Origin: Ciborinia camelliae
Lineage: Eukaryota; Ascomycota; Leotiomycetes; Helotiales; Sclerotiniaceae
Direction of reading: 5' to 3'
Length of the DNA stretch: 64,000 nucleotides
NCBI GenBank assembly: GCA_025890175.1
Contig: JANPYM010000006.1
Coordinates: 1,773,655 to 1,837,654 of the forward strand
The stretch's first letter is position 1. Each line of letters begins with the position of its first letter. This document shows, in pieces, positions 47,768-57,023 of the stretch. The position numbers and the translations under genes were made by a program. The notes under the pieces were generated by a model that saw only the letters and a list, made by a program, of their open reading frames with translations, was not told the origin of the DNA and did no database searches.

Positions 47768-50583
47768 ATGTCATCACCAGACAACAACCCCGATAACCCT
47801 GATCCCGAAGCCCCTCCACCACCACGTCAACCAGCCACCTTTGGAATGTCCCCACACACGGAAATTCAGCCTATGGTCTCAGAACCCACAAGCATGCCCA
47901 GTCTAGACATAACGATGGCAAATTCCCCGGATTTAGATGAGCGTGAGGCTGGTGGGCAGAGACAACATTTACGAAATATGAGGAATAGACCTTTGTCTTT
48001 GTCAGCTACTCCAAATTCGAATCCTGATGCAACTATAACTGATACCGGATCCTCTGTTTCAACTGGAACATCGAATTCATCATCATCTCTTGACCCTCTT
48101 GATTCCAACCTCGCCCTCGATCTCACAGCGCACCAAGATCCTCTCTCTTCTAACCCCGATTTCCTTCAATCCCCTCAAAACACAAACGGACTCTCCCTTT
48201 CTACTTCTGCCAGCCCGGACCCAATACCCAGCATACCCCGTCCCGTTTCTCAAGCTGATATTCTCAGCTATATTAAAAACTACCATGAGAGAAAGACACA
48301 GGAGTTTGAAAAACGTCGTGCTAAGGAAACTACATCTGAAATTTCTACGATTGAGAGTAATGGAAATGGGAATGCGGATTCTGAATCCCCTCCTGATCTC
48401 GAGATCGAAGATAAAGCTGATCTGAATCATGAAGAAGAGGGTATCGCGTCCCCGTTCTCACCTCCTAGCCCAACAGAAGTGGGATCTCTTTTCGCATCTG
48501 AGGCTGGACAGTCGGGAAATTCAGTCGAATCATCTATGGATATGGATCGAACAGGAAGTCTTGGAGATGCAAATACATCTGGACTAGAAGGCGAAAATAC
48601 ACGGGATGCAGGATCTTCTGGAGTCGGAACACTTTCACCTGGATTCTATGCTGTGGAGCTGGAAAGTTCTCGAATTCAACCCCGAAGTGAACCCTTTCAA
48701 CAACAAATTAGGGTGGTACAAGAGGTAATACTAGGAGGCCGATGGCAGGGAGACCGATGGCAGGGTGTTAATGGACCCTACGGATCAGAATCGAGTGAGG
48801 GTAGTACATCACCTCGTGTGAGAAATGATACGCCTGAAAATTCATCGCCAGTACAAGCGAGAGATATCCTTGGAGATGATGCTATTGTCTCTGAATATGC
48901 ATCAATTTTGCGCAGATATTTCTGGGAACAAAGAGGTGAACGTCCAGATGATGCTATTCTCTCTGAATATCCATCAATTTTGCGCAGACATTCCTGGGAA
49001 CAAAGAGGTGAACGTCCAGATGATGGGTCTGAAATGGCGGGAAGAAGATCTGATCTCTCTCTATATCCATCAACGTCCAGAAACCATGAGAGACAAGATA
49101 TTGATACAGTACGAGGTGATGTGTCATTAGGAGTTGATTCCTTGGGAGCACCATTGTCCCCGCAAGAGAATCATCTCTCTAGCGATGCAGCTTTTTCTCC
49201 AACCTCCTCCGAAATACAAGAGGAGGCACAGGGCCGATTATTGCTGGAAATTCTACTTCGCAATGCAACTGCATCTCCCCCGCCTATCTACAGTGAAGTT
49301 CCCAATGAACAACGCCCAGCCGAGCTCCCTTATCGCATGGTGGGAGCTCAACGGCAGAGGATCCAGGAAGGTGATGCCGAGCTGGCAGAAATGAGACGTC
49401 AAAACGAGTTCGGTCCGGTGGGATTAGAACGTCAATTTTCATCTGCCGGTACGCCACCAAGACAGCCAAATGGTTTGGGAAATGAAGAGAGTGCTCGATC
49501 TGTTCCGACAATTGCAGAGCCATCTGCCAATTTTCGAATGCGGGCCATGCAAAATCACGATTCCGGTAATCCAGGAATTGGTACTATGCGTAATACACCA
49601 CTGGATGCGACGCAAAATATATTTTTCAATCCGCCTCATATGTCAACCGAGGATGAAAATGAAATAACAGCAGAGAATGGCGGGGAGAGAAGAGAGGCTC
49701 AAATGAGGGCTCAAATGGCTGAAGCCATGCAATATATTTCAATTAATCGAAATACACGTCCACCACCACCACCACCACCAAGACTAAGACGAAGTACTAG
49801 TTACGAATATCAACTTCACACGCCTCAACAAGACAGAATCGAAGATGTTAATTCTATTTCTCCATCTCGATCACCCACTCCACAATATGAAGAAAGCTCC
49901 CCATCGGTAGAAGATGCTGACGATTTCCAATCTCCATCTCGATCACCCACTGCACAATACGGAGAAAGTTCCCTATCGGTAGAAGATGTTGACGATTTCC
50001 AATCTTCACCTCAATCACCCACTGCACAATACGAAGGAAGTTCCCCATCGGTAGAAGATGTTGACGATCTCCAAATATTGCCTCGTGCTCCAACGCCACC
50101 CCTTCCACCTCTTTCAACCCCCGCACTTTTCGTAAGAAGAAACCAAAGAAATGAAAGTCCCACCCGCGAACGAAGTATATCAACCATGGCACACGAACAA
50201 ATGAATGAAGCAAACGGCTACAGAATGTAGGAGGGACATTGTCAAATACCTTGATACTCGTACGAAATTTTAGTGAACGAGATAATCAAGCACTCTCAGC
50301 AGCTGAAATGAGCGATGAACGTAGACTGGTGAAGTATATGTTGGATATGGAGCTGGTGCCAAAGGAACGAACTTTAATCTTTGAGACGTATGATAGACGG
50401 GTATCGTTGCAACGGATTATTGAAGTAAGAGAGGCCTGGGAGGATGAATCACGGCAGGAGCGTCTCGTGACTAGTTTGGAAGATTTACCGAGACATGTAT
50501 TTAATGAGCAGAGGCGAACACGTTTACAGGAGATGTTCAGTGTTGAGCAGGTTGGAAGTGTTGGAGTGGTGATTGGAAACTAG
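47768..50583 (+). CDS. Large disordered Ser/Pro/Glu-rich protein of unknown function
   Basis: The frame 47768-50230 alone encodes 820 residues. A 47-bp intron (50227-50273, GTAGGA...TTTTAG) would join it in frame to 50274-50583, giving 922 residues; the short form is the fallback. I recognise no domain. The sequence is mostly disordered, with PPPPPP near residue 665 and two internal tandem repeats: SILRRYFWEQRGERPDDA / SILRRHSWEQRGERPDDG near 378-418, and three ~27-residue units of SRSPTAQYGESSLSVEDVDD near 697-775. The proposed C-terminal exon is different, being charged and helical (RRLVKYMLDMELVPKERTLI, LQRIIEVREAWEDE). No membrane segment or signal peptide. The ATG follows a C/T-rich leader with ATCCATCCAACATGTC. 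Confidence 0.75.
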
Positions 50584-50968
50584 AAATTCAAATCGGGATA
50601 TGTCGAAGAAAACATAGTTTAGTAATATAGAATGTCAGCATGCTTTTCAAAACATCACAACTCTTCTATGCACGCCTTCTATATGCAGTTAGAGAGAAGT
50701 ATTTGAGGTGACTGCGATGAGTTATAATTAGATTTATCAGAGGGTCTCAATGAGCAGATAGAGTAAAACTTTAATGTTGTTCAGAATGCTCAGAATGTTT
50801 GAAGCGTTTAGCGTAGAGTCCTGCAAGCTTTGCATATACTGGACTACCAGCCAAGTCAAAATGATATTTGATTCATGTGCATGCTACATAGCATTGTCTC
50901 TCATGAACCCAGCAAGAAAACGCCCCAACTCCAATACCCGTATCATACATACGGGGATCCCTTCCAAA
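50584..50968. other. Convergent 3' region
   Basis: 385 bp between the disordered-protein gene and Sec72; AT-rich, no gene seen. Confidence 0.5.
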
Positions 50969-51574
50969 TTAAACCTTCAGTGGCTTCTTTGCCTTTGCCT
51001 CAATTTCTTTCAACAATGCCACCAAATCACCCTCATGATTCTCCATCTCCAACCCCCTTCCAACCCACTCCCTCGCCTCCTCCAATCTTCCCATCTCCAT
51101 CAAACACCTTCCTCTTCTCCACCAGGCCTTCGCATTTCCAGCCCTCTTAGCCTCCACGCTACTCTCCGCATCCATAGCCCCCTCAACCCAATTCTGCGTC
51201 GCCATGTGCGCTTGCGCTCTATTCGCATACAATCCCGCAACCTCATCTCTGACCAATCCAGAAGGTTCCCAAAGTGGTCTTGCTAGGGCCATTTGAATAC
51301 CAAGAGTATACATTTTTACCGCCTCTCCATGTTTGCCTTTGCGAAATTCTGTGTTTCCAGATTCACGCAATTTGGTGATGTTTGCGGAGCGTTTGGGATT
51401 TACGGGGACAGGTGGTGGGGGGATTGGAGATCCAATGAAGAGGAGATCTCGACGGAGGGCATTGAGCGTCTCTAATTCCTCGTTGAGGGCTCTGGAGTTT
51501 GAGGATGAGGATACAGTTTTTGTTTGTGGATCGATTTGTAATGGTAAGAAGGTGAAAGTCTCGGCTTCTTCCAT
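50969..51574 (-). CDS. SEC72: Sec72-like TPR subunit of the ER translocon (Sec62/63 complex)
   Basis: A single-exon minus-strand frame of 201 residues. The N terminus EETFTFLPLQID-type (MEEAETFTFLPLQIDPQTKT) and the linker IPPPPVPVNPKRSANITKLR are typical of filamentous-fungal Sec72. Two to three TPR units follow from about residue 70: SGNTEFRKGKHGEAVKMYTL, GLYANRAQAHMATQNWVEGA and AWWRRGRCLMEMGRLEEARE. Sec72 sits on the cytosolic face of the ER with Sec63, Sec62 and Sec71, and its TPRs bind Hsp70 (Ssa1) tails to help post-translational import. The length is close to the yeast protein. Identity is recognised from pattern, without a search; another small cytosolic TPR co-chaperone is the alternative. 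Confidence 0.85.
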   Translation of the reverse strand: MEEAETFTFLPLQIDPQTKTVSSSSNSRALNEELETLNALRRDLLFIGSPIPPPPVPVNPKRSANITKLRESGNTEFRKGKHGEAVKMYTLGIQMALARPLWEPSGLVRDEVAGLYANRAQAHMATQNWVEGAMDAESSVEAKRAGNAKAWWRRGRCLMEMGRLEEAREWVGRGLEMENHEGDLVALLKEIEAKAKKPLKV

Positions 51575-52211
51575 TTTGGCGATTATATTATTTTTATCCG
51601 ACTTTGTGTGTATTGATGATCGTAGACTGTCAGTTTGGAAAGTTGTCCGTGAAATGGTTTTTGGCTACTGGTAATTGTGGTGGGTTGTATGTGTGTCCTT
51701 TTAGATGATTAGAAAGTCCAAAAGCTGTCCTTTCAGTTGCCCTCAGCCTCGCTTACCTAATACAAACTTTGTCCCACGGTTGCACGTGATCATCTTTTCT
51801 CTCTTCAAACTTTTGCGCGAACACCCCCTCGACTTCGGATCTGATGGCCATGAAAACAGCAACACCTGCACAAATGAGAAATGAGAACTACGAAAACCAG
51901 AAATCTGGAGCAAGACAACTCATTTCATCCGATTTTTTCTTGGCCAATATTGGACTGTTTGATGGCCATGGCAGATGACCTGCACAATGTCTTGCCTGGT
52001 GGTCTGCTCAGAAGATCATGATCAGTCGCACCTGCATTGATTACCTAGGTAAGATCCAAGTGACTTTTTTTTATTGTCATCTATGTCTATTTTCCTTTCC
52101 TCCTTCAATGCATACGTGGATCCAAACATACATAAATACTTTGCAAACAACTCCTTCAAAAGAAACCCCATCGATAAGTAATAATTACAACAAAACGACT
52201 CAACTATCGCC
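51575..52211. other. Divergent region upstream of Sec72
   Basis: About 640 bp. It contains the Sec72 promoter and, near 52150-52211, an A/C-rich stretch (TTACAACAAAACGACTCAAC) that looks like a leader for the small frame at 52212. No larger gene was found. Confidence 0.5.
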
Positions 52212-52310
52212 ATGTGGGGTATATTTTCTGCCTTCTTCTCTGAAGTTTACGATCTTTGGGATGCCTTCTTGTATGGACTAGGTAGTCTGATCCACACGTT
52301 AGGCTTCTAA
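52212..52310 (+). CDS. Candidate micropeptide, 32 residues
   Basis: A short frame from ATG in ATCGCCATGTGG context to TAA at 52308-52310. The peptide is highly hydrophobic and aromatic with an amphipathic helical pattern (MWGIFSAFFSEVYDLWDAFL then YGLGSLIHTLGF). The preceding ~50 bases are A/C-rich like a fungal 5' leader. No family is known to me. It could be a genuine small membrane-associated peptide, the first exon of a longer gene or a chance frame; only expression or conservation could tell. Confidence 0.3.
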   Translation: MWGIFSAFFSEVYDLWDAFLYGLGSLIHTLGF

Positions 52311-52330
52311 TTCCCAATATACTTGAATTC

Positions 52331-52845
52331 TCAGTCATTCCGGGTCTTCTTTAAAATCATCCAAAAATCCGAAATCACATGGATATCTTTCAGACAATAC
52401 GAAACTTTTAACTCCCAGCAATAATCTCCTATCCGTACTTTACAATACGATATTCGTCCCTCAATTCCCAGTCTCATTTTCTCTGCCAGTTCTTTAACTC
52501 TCCTAAAACCGCCGCCGTATCCTGGGACAACGAGGCAAAAATCAACATGCAATAACGAAACAATATCCAAAACTTCAAAACAAACAAATCTATCCCCTTC
52601 TCTCAAGTAAAGTTGCAACCGTATCTTGTCTACGAGTTCTTCGAATCCCTCAGATACCATTGAACTTATAAGGAAGCTTCAAGAAATCATTCGAAACAGG
52701 CGGATATTCCACTTTTAGTTCTTTCCGAATTCCCCATCGACACCAGAGTAACATCGAAATCCCCCCTTGTACCGCTGGATGAAATACACTACTCTCATAG
52801 ACACAATCGAACTCTCCAACCCAAAACATCAGGATGTGGTTCCTG
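52331..52845 (-). pseudogene. Frameshifted fragment of an unrecognised gene
   Basis: On the minus strand, one frame reads from about 52845 (NHILMFWVGEFDCVYESSVF ... RKELKVEYPPVSNDFLKLPY) to a stop near 52663. A second frame, shifted, carries on at once (EGFEELVDKIRLQLYLREGD ... ISYCKVRIGDYCWELKVSYC) to 52331. Both halves have protein-like composition, and the junction around 52655-52670 has no room for an intron, so a frameshift in one ancestral frame is the simplest reading. No domain is recognised. Upstream of 52845 the frame is lost without a clear start. A sequencing error is the alternative. Confidence 0.4.
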
Positions 52846-52943
52846 CAATGTCTATTTGAACGTTAGATTGATATGGAAGCCATTTGGAATATGAAACCGT
52901 ACACAAATATTCACAATTGCTCCAGCTTTGGAAGCTTTCCGAG

Positions 52944-53576
52944 TTAGATTTTAGTCGGAAGTCTTGACTCATACTCAGCATCGAGAATTCTTATTTGAGC
53001 CTGTTGAGCTGCGATAATTTCCTTGGCGTTCTTTCCCAAATGACCATATTCTCTCATGGTGTGATCTAGCCGGTTCCACCACCATTGCTCTTGCGCAATA
53101 GCCTCATCCTCCGGACTTCGTTTCTCCAGAGTCTTGAGAAGTCTTTCGATCATGGCATCATTTTCAGCGATAATGGCAGCAGTACTTTTGCCCGATTGAC
53201 TGCTATGGTTTTTGGCAGCGAGCTCCTTTGCGGCAACATCCTTATTTGCATCCTCCTTCATCGTATATTGTGCTTCGTCGGGCTTCTCAGTCTCAATCCG
53301 CTTGTTCGAGGTCGTGGCAGCAGAGTTCTTTCTTGGACGATTACCATTTGTGTTCGAGGCGATTTTCTGCTTTTTCGGCTTCTGATTCGCAGCAACGTTC
53401 TCATAACCATCATCCCCATCATCATCCACCGTCGCCTATCTTCTTTTATCAGTTGGAGCAATCCTGTTGTTCTCTCCTTCAATTGCCTCAAGCTTGGCTT
53501 ACATTCTATCAATAGTCTCTGCATTTGTCTTGTTTGCCACCTCCAATATGGCAACCCGCGTTTCCAAATCCGCCAT
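52944..53576 (-). CDS. Small basic/acidic protein with coiled-coil ends, unknown function
   Basis: The solid part is 52944-53429, encoding up to 161 residues. It has a Lys-rich low-complexity region (NQKPKKQKIASNTNGNRPRK, a possible nuclear signal) and a helical C-terminal half (AENDAMIERLLKTLEKRSPE, AQEQWWWNRLDHTMREYG, AQQAQIRILDAEYESRLP). Upstream at 53503-53576 an ATG opens a 25-codon coil, MADLETRVAILEVANKTNAE, ending at a GTAAGC donor, which looks like a genuine first exon. However, I find no acceptor that joins it to the main frame without a stop: the phase-matching acceptors run into a TAG at about 53436. Either the start is 53429, or the gene is disrupted, or the splice is unusual. 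No family recognised. Confidence 0.55.
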
Positions 53577-54242
53577 TATGGAAATATTCTCGTTATACTT
53601 GTCTTTAAACGTAGAAGATATTTTTTTGAATGTGTCTCTGGAGTGCAGGAAAGTATGAGGGAAGGTGTTCCAAGTTCAAGGTTTAATGAGTTTGAGAACA
53701 TATAATTATTTTTCTTTTTGAAAAGTTGTGACGACGGCATAGGGGCTAAGGGCCTAGCACAAGTCAATCATAAAACCCGAGCTACTACGTAAGTTTGAGG
53801 CTAATCGTTTCATATCGTGATTCCGTTCACGTGATTTCTTTTTCACGGGGACGTTGACCCATGAACCTCTGTTTTTTGGAATTGATAATTTTGAAGAAGA
53901 GGTTTAAAGGAGGAGAAAAAGGAACACGTTGACAATGTCATGTATATCATTTGTTACAATTTGAATATTCATTCACTAGATATGTTCATGATCTATTGAA
54001 TACATAATTTTTTTATTTAAAAAAAACCATCCAGTCAAGATGGGAGTTCCATATTCCATGTGTATCTACCGCCCTGTGGTATCTAACAACGCCATATATC
54101 CCCCAGATGAACGCTCTGTGTAGAGACTTTCATATTCCTTCCTACTCAAATATCCGATGCCTCTGTCTCGTTACCTGTGAACCCCCCAAAAAATGTTGTC
54201 TGAAGTATTCTGAGCATCGATACCGGGATCTGGAGAAAGGAT
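53577..54242. other. Intergenic
   Basis: About 665 bp of AT-rich DNA with A and T runs near 54005-54030. No gene is supportable; the plus frame 54107-54397 is antisense to the repeat-protein gene for half its length. Confidence 0.5.
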
Positions 54243-55022
54243 TCACCTCATGGCGCTGCGGAGGATCATTGTGGTACGGCGTGTTGCTGGACCAGCAGTT
54301 GGTGCTTCAAGAGGGGCTGTTGCTTGAAGAGGGGCTGTTGTTTGGAGAGGAGCCGTTGCTTGAACAGGAGCCGTTGTTGGACGAAAGCGGAGGATGATTC
54401 TGGGACGGCGTGGTGCTGGAGCAGGAGCCGTTCTTGAACGATTGTAGTGGAGGATGAGTCTGGGACGGCGTCTTGCTGGACCAGCAGTTGGTGCTTCAAG
54501 AGGGGCTGTTGCTTGAAGAGGAGCCGTTGTTGGACGAAAGCGGAGCATGATTCTGGGACGGCCTGGTGCTGGAGCAACAGCTGGTGCTTGAAGAGGAGCC
54601 GTTGCTTGAAGAGGAGCCGTTGTTGGACGAAAGCGGAGCATGATTCTGGGACGGCCTGGTGCTGGAGCAACAGCTGGTGCTTGAAGAGGAGCTGTTGCTT
54701 GAAGAGGAGCCGTTGTTGGACGAAAGCGGAGCATGATTCTGGGACGGCCTGGTGTTGGAGCAACAGTTGGTGCTTGAAGAGGAGCTGCTGCTTGGAGAGG
54801 GGCTGTTGCTTGGAGAGGAGCCGTTGTTTGAAGAGGAGCCGTTGTTGGACGAAAGCGGAGGATGATTCTGGGACGGTCTGGTGCTTGAAGAAGAGCTGCT
54901 GCGTGAAAAGCAGCCGTTGCTTGAAGAGGAGCCGTTGCTGGAGGAGTGGCTCTTCTTGCTCGACGACTTCGACTTCGGCGAACTCTGTTCGCCAAAGCAC
55001 TGGATCTTTTTGCGGCACCCAT
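54243..55022 (-). CDS. Arg-rich protein built of 31-residue repeats
   Basis: A minus-strand frame of 259 residues. It starts with a very basic head (MGAAKRSSALANRVRRSRSR then RARRA), followed by tandem units of about 31 residues: a core RPRIMLRFRPTTAPLQATAP plus LQAPAVAPAPG. At DNA level the period is 93 bp, seen from the repeated TTGGACGAAAGCGGAG at 54530, 54623, 54716 and 54845 (the last unit is longer by two 18-bp APLQAT subunits). Later units degenerate (RPRLILHY, RTTMILRSAMR) up to the stop. No membrane segment or signal peptide. The RPRI(I/M)LRF core is basic and beta-prone and could bind nucleic acid, but that is a guess. A different minus frame (54266-55174) is also open because of the repeats. 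The promoter holds an 89-bp tandem array. Whether it is expressed is unknown. Confidence 0.5.
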   Translation of the reverse strand: MGAAKRSSALANRVRRSRSRRARRATPPATAPLQATAAFHAAALLQAPDRPRIILRFRPTTAPLQTTAPLQATAPLQAAAPLQAPTVAPTPGRPRIMLRFRPTTAPLQATAPLQAPAVAPAPGRPRIMLRFRPTTAPLQATAPLQAPAVAPAPGRPRIMLRFRPTTAPLQATAPLEAPTAGPARRRPRLILHYNRSRTAPAPAPRRPRIILRFRPTTAPVQATAPLQTTAPLQATAPLEAPTAGPATRRTTMILRSAMR

Positions 55023-55110
55023 GATTGCTGAGGGATTCTTTGTCGAAGATTTACTTTCCGATGTAGAATTTGAGATGTTGAGAAGAGAAATCGAAAGAGA
55101 AATGATTTCT

Positions 55111-55453
55111 TTATATCTGTTTGGTGCGAGCTAATAGGAGACCGGTCCAAATAAGCGGCGAGTCTAGTAGGCAAGCGTCGAAAAAACCTTGGAAGTTAGT
55201 TATATTTGTTTGATACAAGCTAATAGGAGACCGGTCCAAATAAGCGGCGAGTCTAGTAGGCAAGCGTCGAAAAAACCTTGGAAGTTAGTTATATTTGTTT
55301 GATACAAGCTAATAGGAGACCGGTCCAAATAAGCGGCGAGTCTAGTAGGCAAGCGTCGAAAAAACCTTGGAAGTTAGTTATACTTGTTTGGTGCGAGCTA
55401 ATAGGAGACCGGTCCAAATAAGCGGCGAGTCTAGTAGGCTAGCATCGAAAAAA
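55111..55453. repeat. 89-bp tandem repeat, nearly four copies
   Basis: CTAATAGGAGACCGGTCCAA begins at 55131, 55220, 55309 and 55398, exactly 89 bp apart. Copies 1-3 are almost identical; the last ends early at about 55453, where CAAGCGTCGAAAAAACC becomes CTAGCATCGAAAAAAAGCC. A partial unit (TATCTGTTTGGTGCGAG) precedes the first. The first and last junctions share TTGTTTGGTGCGAG-type sequence, while the inner ones have TTGTTTGATACAAG, showing how the array grew. Confidence 0.95.
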
Positions 55454-55743
55454 AGCCAATTGCGTTGAGGGAAATACCTAACAGCGTTCGTATCTTTTAT
55501 ACCATAAGAGTAATTGATGCATGGGTCAGAACTGGGTGAGATTCCCGTTCATTTGATTTGATGCAAGCTCCATAATTGTAACCAGCTAGGCCCTTCATGC
55601 TACATACTCGATCTAATCAATTTGTCACGATGCTGACGCATCGAGGATGAAATAAAAATCAAGATGTCGAAAATCATGGCAATTGGGATGAAGACTAATA
55701 CTCCCATGATGATAGGAACATCAATTACATTACTTTACTTACT
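55454..55743. other. Spacer between tandem array and transporter relic
   Basis: About 290 bp, no gene; possibly includes eroded 5' coding sequence of the transporter relic that can no longer be recognised. Confidence 0.4.
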
Positions 55744-56332
55744 AGTCCTTCCAAGCAATCCTTATACATTGGCATAATAGGACTCACTTTCGGATCAGGG
55801 TTGATTTTGGGACCTATCGTGGGCGGCCTGCTCAGCGACTCCTCAGCGACCTGGCGTTGGGCATTTTACATCAATCTTCTCATATTTGCCGCCATGGTCC
55901 CCTTATATTTCTTCATACTACCTTCTAAGCCTCGTCGACCCGATATGACCTTTTCCCAGCGTCTTCGAAGCATAGATTACTTGGGCATCACACTTAATGC
56001 TGGCATTTATGTCTCATTCGTACTGTTTTTCAACTTTGGCGGGAACATCTGGTCATGAAATGATGGCCGGACAATTGCCTGCATTGTAGTGTTTGGGGTT
56101 CTTCTTTTCACATTCGCAATCACCCAAATATATTGCGTGTGGATGACAGATGAAGACCAGTTATTCCCTTGCGAAATGGTCCTTGACCGTACTCTGATTT
56201 TGCTCTACGTTACGATGGCCTGTGCTGGCTCTTCTATTTTCGTCACCATCTATTACGTGCCTTTATACTTGCAGTTTGTCAACGGAGACGATGGAACCAA
56301 GTCTGCGATCCGCCTTTTAGGCTGCGCAACGG
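55744..56332 (+). pseudogene. Truncated DHA2-type MFS drug transporter with a nonsense codon
   Basis: One frame carries the middle of a 14-helix MFS transporter: KQSLYIGIIGLTFGSGLILG, GPIVGGLLSDSSATWRWAFY (the motif-C helix and the conserved WRW-Phe loop), YLGITLNAGIYVSFVLFFNF, WNDGRTIA, then IYYVPLYLQFVNGDDGTKSA and IRLL. The family would export drugs or mycotoxin-like compounds. The N-terminal helices are missing. A TGA at 56056-56058 stands where relatives have Trp (GGNIWSW-NDG), so a TGG to TGA change broke the frame. After IRLL at about 56310 the sequence turns into unrelated GC-rich then AT-rich DNA, so the C-terminal half is gone. It is a dead copy. Confidence 0.85.
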
Positions 56333-56359
56333 GGCGCGGCGGAGCGGGTTTTGTGTCTG

Positions 56360-56383
56360 GCGGGTTATTTGCAAATAACCCGC
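56360..56383. repeat. Perfect 24-bp palindrome
   Basis: GCGGGTTATTTG followed by its exact reverse complement CAAATAACCCGC. Diverged half-copies of the core (TTATTTGCAAATAACC) recur at about 56441, 56475 and 56570, which suggests terminal or subterminal repeats of a transposon that cut the transporter gene. Confidence 0.85.
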
Positions 56384-56711
56384 ATTCAAGGCAGGTAATA
56401 CTGAAATTCCAATAGATAACCCGCAAAGCAATATAAATAATTTGCAAATAACCTACCTACCGTACAAAATAAATTATTTACAAATAATCCGTGAATTATG
56501 AATCTTTCAATAGATTTCGCTTATTTTTTGAAGTTATTCACAACTTTTATGCTAATTTTTATACTAATCCAATTATTCACAAATAACACGGAGTAATGTA
56601 GGTTCCGTATGGATAAACTTCGGCATAAAATTTTGTATGAGGAATCTCGCTTCCATTTCCTAATGTGGAAGATTTCCTATTATAGAAAGCTAGACCAAAA
56701 ATAAGAAACGT

Positions 56712-56782
56712 TATAGTCTATAGACTACCATGATAGTCTATCATAGTAGTCTATAGACTATCATGGTAGTCTATAGACTATA
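56712..56782. repeat. Perfect 30-bp inverted repeat with 11-bp loop
   Basis: Left arm 56712-56741 (TATAGTCTATAGACTACCAT...) and right arm 56753-56782 are exact reverse complements, separated by CATAGTAGTCT. Each arm contains the smaller palindrome TAGTCTATAGACTA, so nested cruciforms are possible. Confidence 0.9.
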
Positions 56783-57023
56783 GTATAGTAGTAGATGATA
56801 AATGATATAATAGCAATTGATTAAGTGTGTTTTTCCGTTGGTTTTTCAGTTCGAAATTCTTCAAATTTATAGTATATATATATAAAGTAGTAGGTTTTGA
56901 TCGGAAAATTGATAAGCCCGATCCGAAATAAGCAATTTTGAAGAAGTTGTTGAAGTTTTCATAATTAAGTGATTTAATTGGGTGACAGGGGTGGCGACAG
57001 CGAGGTCTATATATCTACCCCAC

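Larger units (their letters stand above)
56333..57023. other. AT-rich breakpoint region with palindromes
   Basis: Follows the truncation point of the transporter relic. It holds the perfect palindrome 56360-56383, repeated TTTGCAAATAACC / ATTTACAAATAATCC / ATTCACAAATAACAC variants down to about 56590, a 30-bp inverted repeat (56712-56782) and a TATA run (56872-56885). No gene. Confidence 0.55.

Noticed and set aside
54266..55174. Alternative minus frame of 302 codons (Leu/Gln-rich) over the repeat-protein gene
   Set aside because: Open only because the 93-bp repeat lacks stops in more than one frame. The other frame was preferred for its basic head and regular Pro/Ala/Arg repeats, though this is not certain.
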